From Pseudomonadota bacterium (lineage in GTDB: Bacteria > Pseudomonadota > Gammaproteobacteria > Burkholderiales > Rhodocyclaceae), in contig JAJZSW010000004.1 of NCBI GenBank assembly GCA_021849505.1, positions 1 through 64,000 of the forward strand: 64,000 nucleotides of DNA, in the 5' to 3' direction. Each line of letters opens with the position of its first letter. Position 1 is the stretch's first letter. Under the pieces are notes generated by a model, which saw only the letters and a program-made list of their open reading frames with translations, made no database searches and had not been told where the DNA came from. Shown here one piece after another: positions 10,833 to 18,942 of the stretch. The translations under genes and the position numbers were made by a program.

Positions 10833-11834
10833 GTGTTCAGATCCTGGCGAAAAACCACGGCGGCGGTTGCCGCATTCGTTGCGTGCGTCTGGAGTTTCCA
10901 GGCACACGCCGGAGATGCCGTTGCGGCGGACCCCGAAGTCGTCGAGAAAAACCGCAAGGCCAACGAGGCCTGCTTTGCCTGCCACAGCGAATTCGGGTTC
11001 AAGAATCCGCCGCGTACCGACATGGATATGAAGAAGCTCGCGGAAACCCTGTACGACCCCAAGGTGTTCGCCGGTTCCAACCATGGCACGATGGACTGCC
11101 GTCAGTGTCATGGCCAGGGCTACAACGACTATCCGCACTCTGAAACCGGCAAGAGCGAAACCAGTCCCTGCTCGGAATGCCATGCCACCAAAGTCGCCCG
11201 CCTGGAACCCCAGTATGACGCCTCGGTGCATGCGCGACTGGAAAGCGTCAAGGCGAAATTCACCTGCGCGACCTGCCACGATCCGCACATTGACCTCGGT
11301 GCAACCCTGCTCAAGGATCCGCTCAAGATCGCCGTGCAGGACAACAAGGCCTGTCTCGAATGCCACGACTCGGACGAGGTCTTCGCGAAATACGCCGCGG
11401 ACGACGATAAAACGCCGGGCATCAAGAAGAAGCGGCCCAATATCGACACCATCCACGAGTGGCTGCCGAACACCAAGCGGCACTGGCAGACGGTGCGCTG
11501 CGTCGAATGCCACACTCCCGAGGTGAAAGCCAACCGTCCGCTTTCGCATGAAATCCTCGACAAGGAAAAAGCCGAGAAGAACTGCCTGAGCTGCCATTCC
11601 GCCAATAGTTCCCTGAAGACCCGGCTCTACCGCCACCTGGTGAAAGACGAGCAGGACAGGCTGGGTTTTACCAACAGCATCATCCTCTCCAGCTCCTACG
11701 TGATCGGCGCCACCCGCCATCCGCTGCTCGACAAGATCGTCATCGGCCTTGTCGCACTGACCCTCGGCGGCGTGTTGTTGCACGGCGCCATCCGCATCGT
11801 CTTCGCCATCCGTCGCAAGGGGAAAAAGCAATGA
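10833..11834 (+). CDS. Membrane-anchored heptaheme c-type cytochrome (GTG start inferred from the sigma-54 TSS)
   Basis: Seven CXXCH motifs (CFACH, CRQCH, CSECH, CATCH, CLECH, CVECH, CLSCH), N-terminal signal, C-terminal TM helix. Confidence 0.88.
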   Translation: MFRSWRKTTAAVAAFVACVWSFQAHAGDAVAADPEVVEKNRKANEACFACHSEFGFKNPPRTDMDMKKLAETLYDPKVFAGSNHGTMDCRQCHGQGYNDYPHSETGKSETSPCSECHATKVARLEPQYDASVHARLESVKAKFTCATCHDPHIDLGATLLKDPLKIAVQDNKACLECHDSDEVFAKYAADDDKTPGIKKKRPNIDTIHEWLPNTKRHWQTVRCVECHTPEVKANRPLSHEILDKEKAEKNCLSCHSANSSLKTRLYRHLVKDEQDRLGFTNSIILSSSYVIGATRHPLLDKIVIGLVALTLGGVLLHGAIRIVFAIRRKGKKQ

Positions 11835-12448
11835 GCGATCGCATCTATCTTCTGCCTCTCTGGATCCGCCTCTGGCACTGGACCAACGCGCTGCTGATCA
11901 TCACATTGGCCGTCACCGGCATCAGCCTTCACTTCGCCGATCCCAAACTGCCGCTCGTCGAATTCGCGCTCGCCGCACGCATCCACGACATCGCCGGGCT
12001 CGCCCTGGTGGCGCTGTATGTCCTGTTCGTCATCGCCAATATCGTCACCGGCAACTGGTGGCAATACGTGCCCAAGCCGCCCGGCGTGCTGGAGCGCTGC
12101 GTCAAGCAAGGTCGGTGGTACATGGTTGGCATCTTCAAGGGCGAACCGCACCCGTATCGCGTCTCCGAAGAGGCCAACTTCAATGCGATGCAGGCCATCG
12201 CCTACTGGGTGATCATGTACGTTGTCATGCCCGTCATGCTGATCACGGGACTGTTGTTCCTCTATCCCGAATTCGCGCCCGACCGCTTTTTCGGCTTCGA
12301 CGGCCTGCTGCCGGTCGCGATCCTTCACTACCTCACCGGGGCGGTCATCATCATGTTCATGATCGCGCACATCTATCTCGGCACCACCGGCAAAACAGCC
12401 ACAAGCATGTTCAAGACCATGTTCACCGGCTGGTACGAGCAACATTGA
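11831..12448 (+). CDS. Cytochrome b subunit (formate dehydrogenase gamma/thiosulfate reductase cyt b type)
   Basis: LPLWIRLWHWTNALLIITLAVTGI, four TM helices, ILHYLTGAVIIMFMIAHIYL. Confidence 0.83.
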   Translation: MSDRIYLLPLWIRLWHWTNALLIITLAVTGISLHFADPKLPLVEFALAARIHDIAGLALVALYVLFVIANIVTGNWWQYVPKPPGVLERCVKQGRWYMVGIFKGEPHPYRVSEEANFNAMQAIAYWVIMYVVMPVMLITGLLFLYPEFAPDRFFGFDGLLPVAILHYLTGAVIIMFMIAHIYLGTTGKTATSMFKTMFTGWYEQH

Positions 12449-12488
12449 CCACAGTTTTCACTCGCCAGTTTTCCATAGGAGAAACACC

Positions 12489-13556
12489 ATGAACTTCGTG
12501 ACAAATGCCATCGCCCTCGCCGTCATCGCCACCTTTGCCAGCAGCAGCGCTCTGGCCCAGGCCCAAGAAAAGCCCAAGGCGCAAAAACCGGTGCCGGTCC
12601 CCGCGCTCAAGGCGGATGCCGCCCCGAAGGTCGATGGCTCCGCTGATGATGCGGTCTGGAAATCCGCCGCGGTCGTCAAGCTCGAAGCCGTCAAGGGCGT
12701 GAACTTCAAGGACAACAAGGGCAACACCAACGGGACGGTGCAGCTCGCCTATACCGCCGACACCCTCTACATGCTGATTACCTATGACGATCCGACCTTC
12801 TCCGTCAAGCACAGTCCCTACGTCAAGAAGGCTGACGGCAAGTGGGAAATGGTCAAGGACCCGGGCGACAAGGGCAGCGACGACAACAAGTTCCACGGCG
12901 ACAAGGTGTCGGTGATGTGGAACATCAACGACAGCATCTTCGGCTTCACCGACAAGTTCTCCTGTACCTCGGTCTGCCATGGCGGCGAAAAAGGCAAGGC
13001 TTATGGGAACAAATACAGCGAGGAGGCCGAAGAGACTGCCGACCTGTGGATCATGCGCTATTCCCAGGGCGGCGCACTGGGCTATGGCGACGACAAGTAT
13101 GTGGACAACACGAAGTTCGACCCGGTCAAGTCCCCGGATGCCGGCCGCAAGGCCGATCCGAGCAGCGGCGGTGGCTATGAAAAGATCAAGCTGGTCAACG
13201 GCAAGCCGGAATTCATGGGCAAGGACGCCAAGCCCGCCAACAAGGGCGGTACGTACTGGGTCAAGGCGGAAGACAAGGTGGCCTTCGACGACAGCAAGTT
13301 CAAGGCAGGCGACGAAGTCGCTTCTGTGATCGTCGCACCGTTCAAGGGCGACCGCGGCGATGTTTCGGTCGGCGCCAAGTGGGATAAAGGCAAATGGACC
13401 GTCGAGTTCGCCCGCAAGCTGAAAACCGGCTCCAAGCATGACATCGACCTCAGCGACCTGGGCAAGACCTACGCCTTCGGCATCGGCTTCTTTGACAACG
13501 CCGAGATGCGCCATGCCTATGTGCAGGCACCGCTGCACCTGCAATTCCAGAAGTAA
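12489..13556 (+). CDS. Periplasmic EB_dh (ethylbenzene dehydrogenase-type heme-binding) domain protein with CX3CH motif
   Basis: Signal peptide; VDGSADDAVWKSA...VQLAYTADTLYMLITYDDPT...DKVSVMWNIND; FSCTSVCHGG. Confidence 0.78.
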   Translation: MNFVTNAIALAVIATFASSSALAQAQEKPKAQKPVPVPALKADAAPKVDGSADDAVWKSAAVVKLEAVKGVNFKDNKGNTNGTVQLAYTADTLYMLITYDDPTFSVKHSPYVKKADGKWEMVKDPGDKGSDDNKFHGDKVSVMWNINDSIFGFTDKFSCTSVCHGGEKGKAYGNKYSEEAEETADLWIMRYSQGGALGYGDDKYVDNTKFDPVKSPDAGRKADPSSGGGYEKIKLVNGKPEFMGKDAKPANKGGTYWVKAEDKVAFDDSKFKAGDEVASVIVAPFKGDRGDVSVGAKWDKGKWTVEFARKLKTGSKHDIDLSDLGKTYAFGIGFFDNAEMRHAYVQAPLHLQFQK

Positions 13557-13580
13557 TCGACACACCGAAAAGGAGTCGTC

Positions 13581-16139
13581 ATGAAACTGACCAGACGTGA
13601 ATTCCTCATGGGGTCATCGGCAACTATCGGCCTGCTGATGGTCGAAGGCGTCCTTGCCGCCACCCCGCGCAATCCGAAATCCAGCGCCATCAAGATCCGC
13701 AAGGCCGGCCCTGCCGCACCCTCCAAGGGCGAATGGGTGCCTAGCACCTGTCAAGGCTGCACGGCCTGGTGCGCCGTGGAAATATTCGTGCAGGACAATC
13801 GCGCGGTGAAAGTGCGCGGCAATCAGCTCTCCAAGGCGAACAACGGCTATTGCTGTCCCCGCGGCCACCTGATTCCGCAGCAAACCTACGATCCGGACCG
13901 CATCAAGGTGCCGATGAAGCGCACCAACCCCGTGAAGGGACGCGGCGTCGACCCGCAGTTCGTGCCGATCAGCTGGGACGAGGCGCTTGATCTCGTCGCC
14001 GACAAGATGATCGAACTGCGCAAGAACGACGAGCCGCACAAGTTCGCCTACATCCGCGGCCGCTACTCCTCCACCGCGACGCAGATCCTCTACGGTGCGC
14101 TGCCGGCCATCTACGGCACCCCGAATTACTTCTCCCACAGCGCGATCTGCGCCGAGGCGGAGAAGATGGGGCCCGGCCTGACCCAGGGCTTCTTCGGCTA
14201 CCGCGACTACGACCTGGCGCGAACCAGGTGCCTGGTGACCTGGGGCTGCGATCCGGTTTCCTCGAACCGCATGGTGCCGGCAACCATCAAGCACCTCGGC
14301 GACATCATCGCGCGCGGCAGCCTGATCGCCGTCGACCCGCGCATGTCCACCTCGGCGGCGAAGGCCCATGAGTGGCTGCCGATCAAGCCGGGTACCGATG
14401 GCGCGCTAGCCAGCGCCATGGCGCATGTGCTGCTGGTCGAAGGGCTGTGGAACAGGGAATTCGTCGGCGACTTCAAGGACGGCAAGAACCTCTTTGTCGC
14501 CGGCGCGGCGGTGGATGAAGCCGCCTTCGCCGAAAAGGAAACCCATGGCCTGGTGAAGTGGTGGAACATCGAACTCAAGGACAAGACCCCAGCCTGGGCC
14601 GAGCAGGAGACCCTGATTCCGGCGGCCCAGACGCTGCGCGTCGCGCGCATGATGGCCAAGCATGCGCCCCAGACCGCCGTCTGGATGGGGCCGGGCGCGG
14701 CCATGTATCCGCGCGGCACCTATGCGGCGATGGCGGTGCATGCGCTCAACGGCCTGCTCGGCTCTATCGATGTCGAGGGCGGCGTGTTGCAGACCACCAG
14801 CCCGCCGCTCGGCGCCTACCCCAAGCGCGACGCCTACCTGGACGAGGTCGCCAAGAAGCACGGCAAGGGCAAGAAGGTCGACGGCCGCGGCGCGAAGGAC
14901 ATGCCGGCGATGATGAATGCCAGGCCGGGCAGCGGCGTCGTCACCAACAACATCGCCAACGGCATGCTCAAGGATCCGGGCGCGGTCAAGGTGCTGCTGA
15001 GTTCCTGGTCGAACTTCAACTTTTCCTGCACCGACCCGGCCCGCTGGGACAAGGCGCTGGCGCAACTGCCCTTCTTCGCGCACATGGTCACCAACGCCTC
15101 GGAGATGACACAGTTCGCCGACGTGGTACTGCCCTCGACCATGAATGCCAGCGAAGGGCTCTCGGTGATTTCCAACAATGGTCTGACGCATGGCTTCGCC
15201 TCGATCCAGCAGCCGGCCGGCAAGCGCCTGTGGGACGTCAAGCAGGAAGAGACCGAGGTCTGCTGGCTGCTCGCGGCCAAGCTCAAGGCCAGGGGCTTCC
15301 CGAACCTCTACGACTACTTCGCCAACGAGTTCAAGGATCCGGAAACCGGCAAGACGCCGACCAACGAGATGGAGTTCTCCGAGGTGCTGGCCAAGATCTC
15401 CAGCGCACCGCTGTGGATGCCCAAGGAAGCGCTCAAGGGCGACAAGCTCGAAGGCTGGGCGGATTACCGCAAGAAGGGCATTTACAACACCCAGCAATAC
15501 AGCTTCAAGAAAGGCTGGGGCGGCAAGTTCAACACCGCGACCAAGAAGTTCGAGTTCTACAGCGAGACGCTCAAGAAGGGCTTGACCGAACATGCCGCGA
15601 AGTACCAGACCACGATCGACGAGGTGCTGAAGGTTTCGGGCTATCTCGCCCAGGGCGAACTCGCCTTCGTGCCGCACTACGAAGCACCGAAGCGGCATGG
15701 CAGCTACCAGGACTACCCCTTCGAGTTCGTCGATTACAAGTCGCGTCTCAATCGCGAGGGGCGCTCGGCGAACTTGCCCTGGTACCAGGAATTCAAGAAG
15801 ATGGACACCGGCGATGTATCCTGGGGCGACGTGCTCAAGATGAACCCGGCCGACGGTGCGAAGCTGGGACTCAAGACCGGCGACACGGTGAAAATCACTT
15901 CGCCGGCGGGATCGATCGTTACCCAGCTCAGGCTGTGGGAGGGCATCCGTCCGGGCACCGTCACCAAGTGCTATGGCCAGGGCCACTGGGCCTACGGCCG
16001 TGTCGCGGCCGGGGACTATGCGAAGGCCCTGCCGCGTGGCGGCAACAACAACGAGATCCTCGTCGATGACTACGACCGACTGAGCGGCTCCACCGCGCGC
16101 AATGGCGGCTTCACCGGCGTCCGGATCGAAAAGGCCTGA
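13581..16139 (+). CDS. Tat-exported molybdopterin oxidoreductase catalytic subunit, ArrA/ArxA-like (candidate respiratory arsenate reductase)
   Basis: RREFLMGSSATIG Tat signal; CQGCTAWCAVEIFVQDNRAVKVRGN (4Fe-4S); YIRGRYSS; FSHSAICAEAEKMGPG; 852 aa. Confidence 0.82.
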   Translation: MKLTRREFLMGSSATIGLLMVEGVLAATPRNPKSSAIKIRKAGPAAPSKGEWVPSTCQGCTAWCAVEIFVQDNRAVKVRGNQLSKANNGYCCPRGHLIPQQTYDPDRIKVPMKRTNPVKGRGVDPQFVPISWDEALDLVADKMIELRKNDEPHKFAYIRGRYSSTATQILYGALPAIYGTPNYFSHSAICAEAEKMGPGLTQGFFGYRDYDLARTRCLVTWGCDPVSSNRMVPATIKHLGDIIARGSLIAVDPRMSTSAAKAHEWLPIKPGTDGALASAMAHVLLVEGLWNREFVGDFKDGKNLFVAGAAVDEAAFAEKETHGLVKWWNIELKDKTPAWAEQETLIPAAQTLRVARMMAKHAPQTAVWMGPGAAMYPRGTYAAMAVHALNGLLGSIDVEGGVLQTTSPPLGAYPKRDAYLDEVAKKHGKGKKVDGRGAKDMPAMMNARPGSGVVTNNIANGMLKDPGAVKVLLSSWSNFNFSCTDPARWDKALAQLPFFAHMVTNASEMTQFADVVLPSTMNASEGLSVISNNGLTHGFASIQQPAGKRLWDVKQEETEVCWLLAAKLKARGFPNLYDYFANEFKDPETGKTPTNEMEFSEVLAKISSAPLWMPKEALKGDKLEGWADYRKKGIYNTQQYSFKKGWGGKFNTATKKFEFYSETLKKGLTEHAAKYQTTIDEVLKVSGYLAQGELAFVPHYEAPKRHGSYQDYPFEFVDYKSRLNREGRSANLPWYQEFKKMDTGDVSWGDVLKMNPADGAKLGLKTGDTVKITSPAGSIVTQLRLWEGIRPGTVTKCYGQGHWAYGRVAAGDYAKALPRGGNNNEILVDDYDRLSGSTARNGGFTGVRIEKA

Positions 16140-16170
16140 GCCCGCAACGCACGAATCAAGGAGATAGATA

Positions 16171-16941
16171 ATGCCCAAATATGGAATGGTCATCGACCTG
16201 CAAAAGTGCGTCGGCTGCGGAGCCTGCGCCCTCGCCTGCAAGGCGGAAAACAACACCCGGGATCGCGGCGACAACAACGCACACAACTGGGCCGACTTCA
16301 TCAGCACGACCGAAGGCAAGTTCCCTAACACAACCCAGATCGTGCTGCCGGTGCTGTGCAATCATTGCGACGTACCGGCCTGCATCCCGAAGTGTCCGGT
16401 CGTGCCGTCTGCGATATTCAAGACGCCGGACGGCTTCGTGCTGATCGACCACGAAACCTGCACTGGCTGCAAGGCCTGCCAGCAGTCCTGCCCGTACAGT
16501 ACCGAAGCGCTGGACGACCGCAGCCTCGCTGGCGAAACCTACAGCGTGATCAGCTTCAACAACAAACGCAAACCAGCACAACCGCGCTGGGAAGACAATA
16601 CCGCGATGATTCCCGGCTGCACCTCTTCCGGCGCCGAGGTGGCGAAAGCGGCGGGCGCCCCGCTGCCGGCCATGAATGGCTATGAATCCACTGAAACCCA
16701 GCCGGTACGCGCGCGCGGCGTGTTTGAAAAGTGTACCTTCTGCTATCACCGCGTCACCCACGGCCTGCTGCCGGCCTGCGTGGATGTGTGCCCCTCCAAG
16801 GCGCGCATTTTCGGCGATTTGAAGAACCCCAAGTCGGAAATCGCCCAGATCGTCAAGAAGCAGAAATACTTCCGCCTGCAGGAGGACAAAGGCACCAAAC
16901 CGAACGTGTACTACATCAACAAGTACAGCGCGCGGGCCTGA
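16171..16941 (+). CDS. 4Fe-4S ferredoxin-type electron transfer subunit (ArrB/TtrB/DmsB-like)
   Basis: CVGCGACALACKAENNT, CNHCDVPACIPKCP, CTGCKACQQSCPY, CTFCYHRVTHGLLPACVDVCPSKA. Confidence 0.92.
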   Translation: MPKYGMVIDLQKCVGCGACALACKAENNTRDRGDNNAHNWADFISTTEGKFPNTTQIVLPVLCNHCDVPACIPKCPVVPSAIFKTPDGFVLIDHETCTGCKACQQSCPYSTEALDDRSLAGETYSVISFNNKRKPAQPRWEDNTAMIPGCTSSGAEVAKAAGAPLPAMNGYESTETQPVRARGVFEKCTFCYHRVTHGLLPACVDVCPSKARIFGDLKNPKSEIAQIVKKQKYFRLQEDKGTKPNVYYINKYSARA

Positions 16942-17000
16942 ACGCACGCGCATTACAATCACGAGGCAGGGGCGACCCTGCCTCTTTTTTGGGACATGCC

Positions 17001-17627
17001 ATGACTGAAACGGAAATGCGTGAAAAGCTTGCGCGCGAAGACCTGTGCCGCCTGCTTGCCGCCTGCTACTACGAACCGGAACCCGCCTTCGCGGCAGAAG
17101 GCTTGTTCGACAATCTGCTCGCCGCCGCGCGGCAAGTCGATGAAGCCTTCGTCCCGCACGCGCAGGCAATGGGCGAGGCATTCCGCGCCACGGCAGCGCA
17201 AGCGCTGCTGCTCGATTACACCCGGCTGTTCCTCGGCCCGATGGATATCCTCGCCAAGCCTTACGGATCGGTCTGGCTCGACCAGGAAAAGACCCTGATG
17301 AACGACAGCACGATGGCCTTGCTCGATCTCCACAAGGAAGCAGGGTTCGAGATGGACGAGGAATTTCGGGAACTGCCCGACCATGTCGCCGCGGAACTCG
17401 AATTTCTCTACCTGCTGATCTTCCGCGAGAACGAAGCGCTACGCGCCGGAGATACGACCAAGCACGAACAGGCCCGCGTTCTCAAGCGGCGCTTTCTGTC
17501 GCAGCACCTCGGCCGCTGGATCGGTCCGTTCGCGGCCGCCATGCACGGCAATGCGCAAACCGACTTCTACCGCCAGTTGGCCGACCTGACAGAGAAGGTC
17601 GTCAAGCAGGAAGCCGCGCGGAGATAA
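17001..17627 (+). CDS. TorD/DmsD-family molybdoenzyme chaperone
   Basis: All-helical; LLDYTRLFLGP...PYGSVWLDQEKTLM...LPDHVAAELEFLYLL. Confidence 0.87.
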   Translation: MTETEMREKLAREDLCRLLAACYYEPEPAFAAEGLFDNLLAAARQVDEAFVPHAQAMGEAFRATAAQALLLDYTRLFLGPMDILAKPYGSVWLDQEKTLMNDSTMALLDLHKEAGFEMDEEFRELPDHVAAELEFLYLLIFRENEALRAGDTTKHEQARVLKRRFLSQHLGRWIGPFAAAMHGNAQTDFYRQLADLTEKVVKQEAARR

Positions 17628-17646
17628 GCGATTTGCCGCCCGCTGC

Positions 17647-17670
17647 AAAGTCGGCGCTGGCAGGACGCCA
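17647..17670 (+). repeat. Dispersed 24-bp repeat, copy A
   Basis: aaagtcggcgctggcaggacgcca. Confidence 0.85.
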
Positions 17671-17691
17671 CCCGACTCAGCAGCATAGCCG

Positions 17692-17707
17692 GTCACCATT
17701 CGGTAAC
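17692..17707. promoter_or_regulatory. Candidate upstream activator site GTCACC-ATTC-GGTAAC
   Basis: Same 16-bp dyad as at 10573 and 10617; another candidate (GTTACC-GTTA-TGCAAC) at 17734. Confidence 0.6.
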
Positions 17708-17733
17708 TTTCTCTCTGGCTGATAAATGGAGAT

Positions 17734-17749
17734 GTTACCGTTATGCAAC
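17734..17749. promoter_or_regulatory. Degenerate second activator site GTTACC-GTTA-TGCAAC
   Basis: Perfect left half-site, weaker right half; 42 bp from preceding copy. Confidence 0.42.
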
Positions 17750-17879
17750 TCAGTTATTCAGCATATCAGCATATGTACATAAACTTTTCAAACATGTGGT
17801 TAGCTTCTTTTCTATATAAATAAGGCACTTATTGCGCAGCCTCCTTCATTGAATTCGAAGACACTCCCTCGACAGCCAC

Positions 17880-17896
17880 CTGGCACGCCACGTGCA
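17880..17896 (+). promoter_or_regulatory. Sigma-54 promoter CTGGCACGCCACGTGCA
   Basis: GG and GC separated by exactly 10 bp; directly upstream of a small ORF with strong SD. Confidence 0.8.
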
Positions 17897-17939
17897 TGGG
17901 TCATTGATACAACAAGCACCCATAACCGAGGAGGTCAAC

Positions 17940-18098
17940 ATGAATCAAACATCAACCGGAAGTTGCCAGCAGCCGGAAGAATCCGGAGTGGTCAAAACAT
18001 GCAAGATCTTTTGCGGCTCATGCATCATGTGTGCACTGGCCGTGCCGTTCGTGCTGATCGTACTTTTCGTGGTGGCCAGATTTTTTGGCTATATCTGA
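17940..18098 (+). CDS. 52-aa Cys-rich single-TM peptide, undescribed
   Basis: MNQTSTGSCQQPEESGVVKTCKIFCGSCIMCALAVPFVLIVLFVVARFFGYI; SD GAGGAGG 5-6 nt before ATG; sigma-54 promoter about 43 bp upstream. Confidence 0.72.
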   Translation: MNQTSTGSCQQPEESGVVKTCKIFCGSCIMCALAVPFVLIVLFVVARFFGYI

Positions 18099-18324
18099 AC
18101 AAGCGCGTGCGGCGCAACGGCACCTGAGCGCATTCCATCGTCCTGCTTCGATCATCCGCAGCAACAACCCATGCCCTCGATTTGCACTGGAGGGCTTGGC
18201 ACGTCGCCATAGGAGCAATACACGCAACAAACGTCCGGCAGGGGCTTGAACAGTACGTCGCTACCCTGGCACGCGTAGAACCAGTGTCAGCACTGACGGG
18301 ACGTCACTTCAGGCCACGTAGCCT

Positions 18325-18597
18325 TTAGAACTTGTAGAAATCCCTGTTCAGATAGGCGTACAGGTCGTCGATGTCCTGCTCGGTCAGCGCCGGGTTGTAG
18401 TAGTCGCCCCAGCGCAGCAGTTCCTTGCGCAGCGCATTCCCGGACTTCACCTTGCGGTCGGGACGCGCGTAGAGCTCGGTGCCGTGGCAGTCGAGGCAGA
18501 TCTTGTGCAATTCGGCGCCGCGCGCGGCATCGCCCTTGACGGTGCCGCCGTCGCAGGCGCCCAGCGTCAGCGCGGCCAGGATAAAGACGGCCTTCAC
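18325..18597 (-). CDS. Small c-type cytochrome lipoprotein
   Basis: VKAVFILAALTLGACDGG lipobox; AELHKICLDCHGTELY CXXCH. Confidence 0.78.
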   Translation of the reverse strand: MKAVFILAALTLGACDGGTVKGDAARGAELHKICLDCHGTELYARPDRKVKSGNALRKELLRWGDYYNPALTEQDIDDLYAYLNRDFYKF

Positions 18598-18887
18598 TTG
18601 TCGCGCCCTCCGCGCCATTGCCGGCCCGGCGGTTCGCAACTCACGCCCGGCTGGCCCGCCGCGCGCGCCTGCATCTCGCTACGGTGTGCGGCGCGAATCG
18701 CCTGCCGCTCTTCGAGCGTGAGCGCCGCGCGCATCCTCGCACGATAGGCTTCGCGCTCCTCAGGGGTCATGCGGTCGGCGCAGTAGATCAGTTCGCGCGG
18801 CTCGGCCGGCGGGCCGGCAGGCTGTGCGACCGCCTGTGCCGACAAAGCCAGGAACGTAACCAGCAGCAACACGAATCCGGGTTTCAT
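18594..18887 (-). CDS. Small exported protein of unknown function
   Basis: Signal peptide MKPGFVLLLVTFLALSAQAVAQ; RMTPEEREAYRARMRAALTLEERQAIR; 4-bp overlap with downstream cytochrome. Confidence 0.65.
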   Translation of the reverse strand: MKPGFVLLLVTFLALSAQAVAQPAGPPAEPRELIYCADRMTPEEREAYRARMRAALTLEERQAIRAAHRSEMQARAAGQPGVSCEPPGRQWRGGRDK

Positions 18888-18942
18888 GGCCAATCCCTCG
18901 CAATACGTTCATTCCAGAATAGCAGCCCATTTCCCATGCACA

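Noticed and set aside
13581-16139. Assignment of the Mo-enzyme as tetrathionate reductase TtrA
   Set aside because: TtrA is usually longer (about 1000 aa) with a NrfD-like TtrC partner; the RGRY and Mo-ligand regions look more ArrA-like. Not excluded without phylogeny.
14406-16361. 651-aa minus-strand ORF opposite the Mo-enzyme gene
   Set aside because: Antisense shadow ORF of GC-rich codon usage; the + strand product has full family signatures.
18270-18290. Third possible sigma-54 site (ctggcacgcgtagaacc)
   Set aside because: Lacks the invariant GC of the -12 element at correct spacing and has no suitable downstream ORF.
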